Assembly: GCA_008933995.1 (NCBI GenBank)
Contig: WARS01000010.1
Span: 8,349,001-8,413,000 of the forward strand
Direction: 5' to 3'
Source: Datnioides undecimradiatus
Lineage: Eukaryota > Chordata > Actinopteri > Lobotiformes > Datnioididae
DNA length: 64,000 nt
The position numbers and the translations under genes are program-made. The notes beneath the pieces were generated by a model that was not told the origin of the DNA, did no database searches, and was given only the letters and a program-made list of their open reading frames with translations. Of the stretch, positions 61,606 through 64,000 are shown piece after piece (position 1 is the first letter of the stretch; every line of letters begins with the position of its first letter).

Positions 61606-62625
61606 CATTCGCCGTGACTGTTCGGTACCCTCCACCTTCGTATCCTGAACTAGTGACCGATCTCAGGGCCAGCTGTTAATTTACACATCATAAAAAAGTC
61701 TAAGAGAGCAGAACAGTATTTTAAAAAATGACCTAATCTCTTGGGTGGGGTATTTTTTTTTTTTTCATAGTGAGGCTAGAAAAAGTGATGATAAATCATA
61801 AAGTGACTTTACACCATGTAGTCAATCATTACTTGAGTTAACAATACAAATTTATAATAATTATAGAATAAAATAAAAAATACTGCAAGTTGAACCACCA
61901 AAGTAATATCAGAGCATCTTGAAGATCCCATCTAATTGATGATGCATTACTGGCCTCTAGTGGTAAATGGTAATATGAGTGTAATGAATTGTGTAAACAG
62001 CAATAATGCTGAAATAGAGGCTCTCAGGCAATATGGTGATGTTAACTGTAAGTAAATTAGATGACACTTGACAGGGCCAGTGTTTATAGAGTCACTTCAA
62101 CGTTGACTTAACTCAGTGCTAAGGACTGTTGCCTCTAATGAAGGTAATCACCTCGGCAGAATTTCACTCATTTCCCGTCAGATAATTATGCATTAGAGTC
62201 ACATGAGATGGGAGGAGAAATAAATTCAGTGATAGGAAATCAGTGTCAGACCGAGCCAGCTTCCCCTGCAATCTGTTATGATAGTGGAGGTGTGGCAGAG
62301 TTGAAAACAAATCTCTTGATGGACGTGTGCCTACAAACTGAATAATTCATGTTTCATGTAAGATCAAATGCATACATGGGCAGTGACACGCCAAAGATGT
62401 GTGCACAAGTTACAGTATGCGGGTATACAAACATGCTAAGTGCAAAATTACAGCTGTTTCCTGTTTCAATCAATATTTTTTATTGACAAATCACAGAGGG
62501 GTAATCAAATGTAACCTGGAGGTCACTTCAGTTGGTGACTGAATTTAAATTACAGTATGTGCAGCCAACGAGACACGCCCAGTATGCAAATACACAAAAT
62601 CAGTGTTGATTACAGCGCAGTAAAC

Positions 62626-62631
62626 TTTATT
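62626..62631 (-). terminator. impa1: impa1 poly(A) signal
   Basis: TTTATT on the plus strand reads AATAAA on the minus strand, 66 bases past the impa1 stop codon. With cleavage expected 10-30 bases further on, the 3' UTR would be only about 80-100 bases. A second overlapping ATAAATAAA pattern strengthens it. Confidence 0.75.
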
Positions 62632-62696
62632 TATGACATACAGATATGAAAGAGTGGACTGGATGAGACTCATTTTGGGTTTGCATTTGAATATTC

Positions 62697-62824
62697 TCAT
62701 TTCTTCTCCACTGGAGCGTCATCCCTTTCCACTGGGAATATTTCAATTTCCTTGATGATCCGCTCAGCAATAACATTGTTGTTTGCCGAAAGCATCCTTC
62801 GAGACATCAAATCAAACGGTCCCC
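62697..62824 (-). CDS. impa1: Inositol monophosphatase 1, last coding exon
   Basis: Encodes the C-terminal 41 residues plus stop of a cytosolic, Mg2+-dependent enzyme that removes phosphate from myo-inositol monophosphates to regenerate inositol for phosphoinositide signalling; the mammalian enzyme is lithium-sensitive. After the acceptor CAATTCAG, two bases complete a Gly codon begun in the previous exon, giving DIDGGPFDLMSRRML, the family's conserved GGPFDLMSRR segment. The end, KEIEIFPVERDDAPVEKK, aligns with human KEIQVIPLQRDDED and is about four residues longer. SRR, and ERI..EI, favour IMPA1 over IMPA2, which has GGPLDLMACR. Splice phase agrees exactly with the upstream exon (donor at 63003). 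TGA stop at 62697-62699. Confidence 0.95.
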
Positions 62825-63003
62825 CTGAATTGTCAAACAAAGCCTTAATTAGGAGGGGTTTCACAGAGGCAAAGACCCTGCTTTTAGCCACAGCATTCAC
62901 TTATAACCTTCTCATTTATTGTCGGTACTTTGTAAGACTTGCAGTCAGGTCAGTGCTGCTCACTCACTTGATGCTCTGTGATCAGATTTGAAAGCATACA
63001 CAC

Positions 63004-63155
63004 CATCAATATCCAGTAGTATTCCTCCAGCTTCTTGGACTATAACTGCTCCAGCAGCAATGTCCCAGCAGTGGATCCCGATCTCAAAGAAGGCCTCCGA
63101 CGCCCCCGACGCCACCAGGCACATGTTGGTGGCAGCTGTCCCAGACCCACGGAGC
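63004..63155 (-). CDS. impa1: Inositol monophosphatase 1, penultimate coding exon
   Basis: One base completes Gly, then 50 codons, then one base of the next Gly. It carries the second inositol monophosphatase signature, HCWDIAAGAVIVQEAGG. The Asp of WD (codon 63062-63064) is the metal- and substrate-binding residue equivalent to human IMPA1 D220. The preceding GSGTAATNMCLVASG matches human SVGTAAVNMCLVATG. The human DAYYEMGIHCWD is EAFFEIGIHCWD here, a conservative change. The acceptor is CTGTCCTGACAG and the donor is GATG|GTGTGTATG, not an ideal consensus but supported by exact phase joining to DG|GPFDL. The downstream intron is 179 bp (62825-63003), short as is usual in teleosts. Confidence 0.96.
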
Positions 63156-63770
63156 CTGTCAGGACAGATCAATTGGAGATGAATGAATACAAGTAGGCTA
63201 CCCTGTCCTACAAAGCCGGCAAGCAGCAGACCTGCCAACATTCCTGTTTTTCACTTTTTTTATGTATTTCAAGGCCATCACCAAGCATCCTCCTGTTTTG
63301 TTGTTTCTCCCAAGACACTCCCATAATTCACACGTCCCTCAAACTTTGTTATGAATAGAACAGTGGAGCTGCCAGATCATCAATGAAACACAAGACTCTG
63401 AAACCACTCAGCACATACAATGTCAGCCCATCTGTCTCCAAAAGGCAACACACAACCTGATTCGGTGTGTGGGGGCCACCCAATTTAACATAGTCAAGTT
63501 AATGTTGTTGTCAAATGACAGGATGACGTTCTACCTAAAAAATCTAAATCTAAATACCAAGAAACTTAATTTAGATTTTTTACAGATATCATAGACGACA
63601 ACGGTAGCTTGCCATACAAATCTGGGTAGTAAATTAAAGTAAATTTGGCTTCAGCTGTAGCTGAGGCTAGCCGTGTGAGCTTGTCTACTCTGTGCAACAG
63701 TGGCTTTTAGAGCCAAGGGTTTTTAGCTCCATCTTGTAGTTGTTACTGCATGTATTTCAAGACCACTCAC
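63156..63770 (-). other. impa1: impa1 intron (615 bp)
   Basis: Bounded by donor CATGG|GTGAGT and acceptor CTGTCCTGACAG. Contents are unique AT-rich sequence with a TTAGATTTTT-type stretch near 63.55 kb; nothing else is recognised. Confidence 0.9.
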
Positions 63771-63879
63771 CCATGCACTGGGATGCAGAGGATCTTCCTT
63801 ATGGTGGAAAAGATCTTGGCGACTTTTTCAGGGCTCCTGTCGGTTCCATGCTCAGAAATGATAATGGACTTGTTGATGT
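63771..63879 (-). CDS. impa1: Inositol monophosphatase 1, antepenultimate coding exon
   Basis: Two bases complete an Asp codon, then 35 codons, then two bases of Gly. The translation DINKSIIISEHGTDRSPEKV followed by AKIFSTIRKILCIPVHG aligns with human IMPA1 DITKSLLVTELGSSRTPETV / RMVLSNMEKLFCIPVHG. IPVHG distinguishes it from IMPA2 (AKAHG). The acceptor CCCCTGCAG and donor GTGAGT are strong. Together the three exons give about the C-terminal 45% of a ~280-residue protein. The substrate loop and first metal-binding signature (E70, D90, D93 in human) are encoded beyond the right edge. The 121 bases to the end of the window are the preceding intron. Confidence 0.96.
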
Positions 63880-64000
63880 CTGCAGGGGCAGCATGCCAAA
63901 GGGAGTTACTAATTATGTGATGCTGGCTGTAAAGGTGCACACTCACATACACAGTCCTCCAAGTCGATTGTGGCTAACCTTTTCAATCTACAGGATTCTG

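Larger units (their letters stand above)
56425..62600. other. Non-coding stretch downstream of impa1
   Basis: No gene could be supported over about 6 kb. Long frames at 58389-58805 (138 codons, hydrophobic) and 59959-60270 (103 codons) have AT-rich codons, no domain and no splice partners. The stretch holds CCATTACTT-type repeat remnants (56.8 kb), a CGATTAATCG-type repeat (59.2 kb), a CA microsatellite and a CTG-rich tract (61.3-61.6 kb), and a T13 run at 61753. Confidence 0.55.

Overview
The window looks like nuclear DNA from a ray-finned (teleost) fish. The evidence is a type II classical cadherin exon, three exons of an IMPA1-type inositol monophosphatase, short GT-AG introns in the latter, abundant microsatellites, and several dispersed repeats of kinds I know from teleost genomes. 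There is no bacterial-style gene packing, operon, CRISPR array or recognisable RNA gene. Nearly all of the window is non-coding, and most open frames in it look like chance.

Layout. Both recognisable genes are on the minus strand. At the left, 8163-8399 is the first coding exon of a type II cadherin (cdh7/cdh20/cdh22 group): signal peptide, short prodomain, RHKR furin site and the start of EC1. The remaining cadherin exons lie beyond the left edge, so bases 1-8162 are intron. A CpG-rich block at about 13.4-14.0 kb, ending in a strong minus-strand splice donor at 13430, is a good candidate for the 5' untranslated exon and promoter. At the right, 62697-63879 holds the last three coding exons of impa1 with a poly(A) signal at 62626; its 5' exons lie beyond the right edge. 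The ~49 kb between them behaves as a gene desert holding repeats and AT-rich single-copy sequence.

Mobile and repeat content. There are four copies of one dispersed repeat with the core GTTAGCTTAGCTTAGCA (3.1, 27.0, 29.5 and 56.1 kb), copies of a GTACTTTTACT-rich repeat (7.4, 43.5 and 50.8 kb), a dead Tc1/mariner transposase tail (53.3 kb) beside an L2-type LINE 3' end (53.7-54.0 kb), a CGATTAATCG-type repeat (59.2 kb), and many microsatellites including an uninterrupted (CT)28.

Unexplained items. The most interesting is a 184-bp, GC-richer, stop-free plus-strand segment at 4046-4229, bounded by a good acceptor and a GTGAGT donor. It looks like an internal coding exon of a gene I cannot name, lying antisense in the cadherin intron. 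Others are a perfect 13-bp-stem hairpin at 21834-21872, a 19-bp near-perfect palindrome at 55770, a strong G-quadruplex motif at 49066, and two small CpG/GC-rich islets (7.1-7.3 and 51.9-52.06 kb). I found no convincing evidence of a wholly new biological system.
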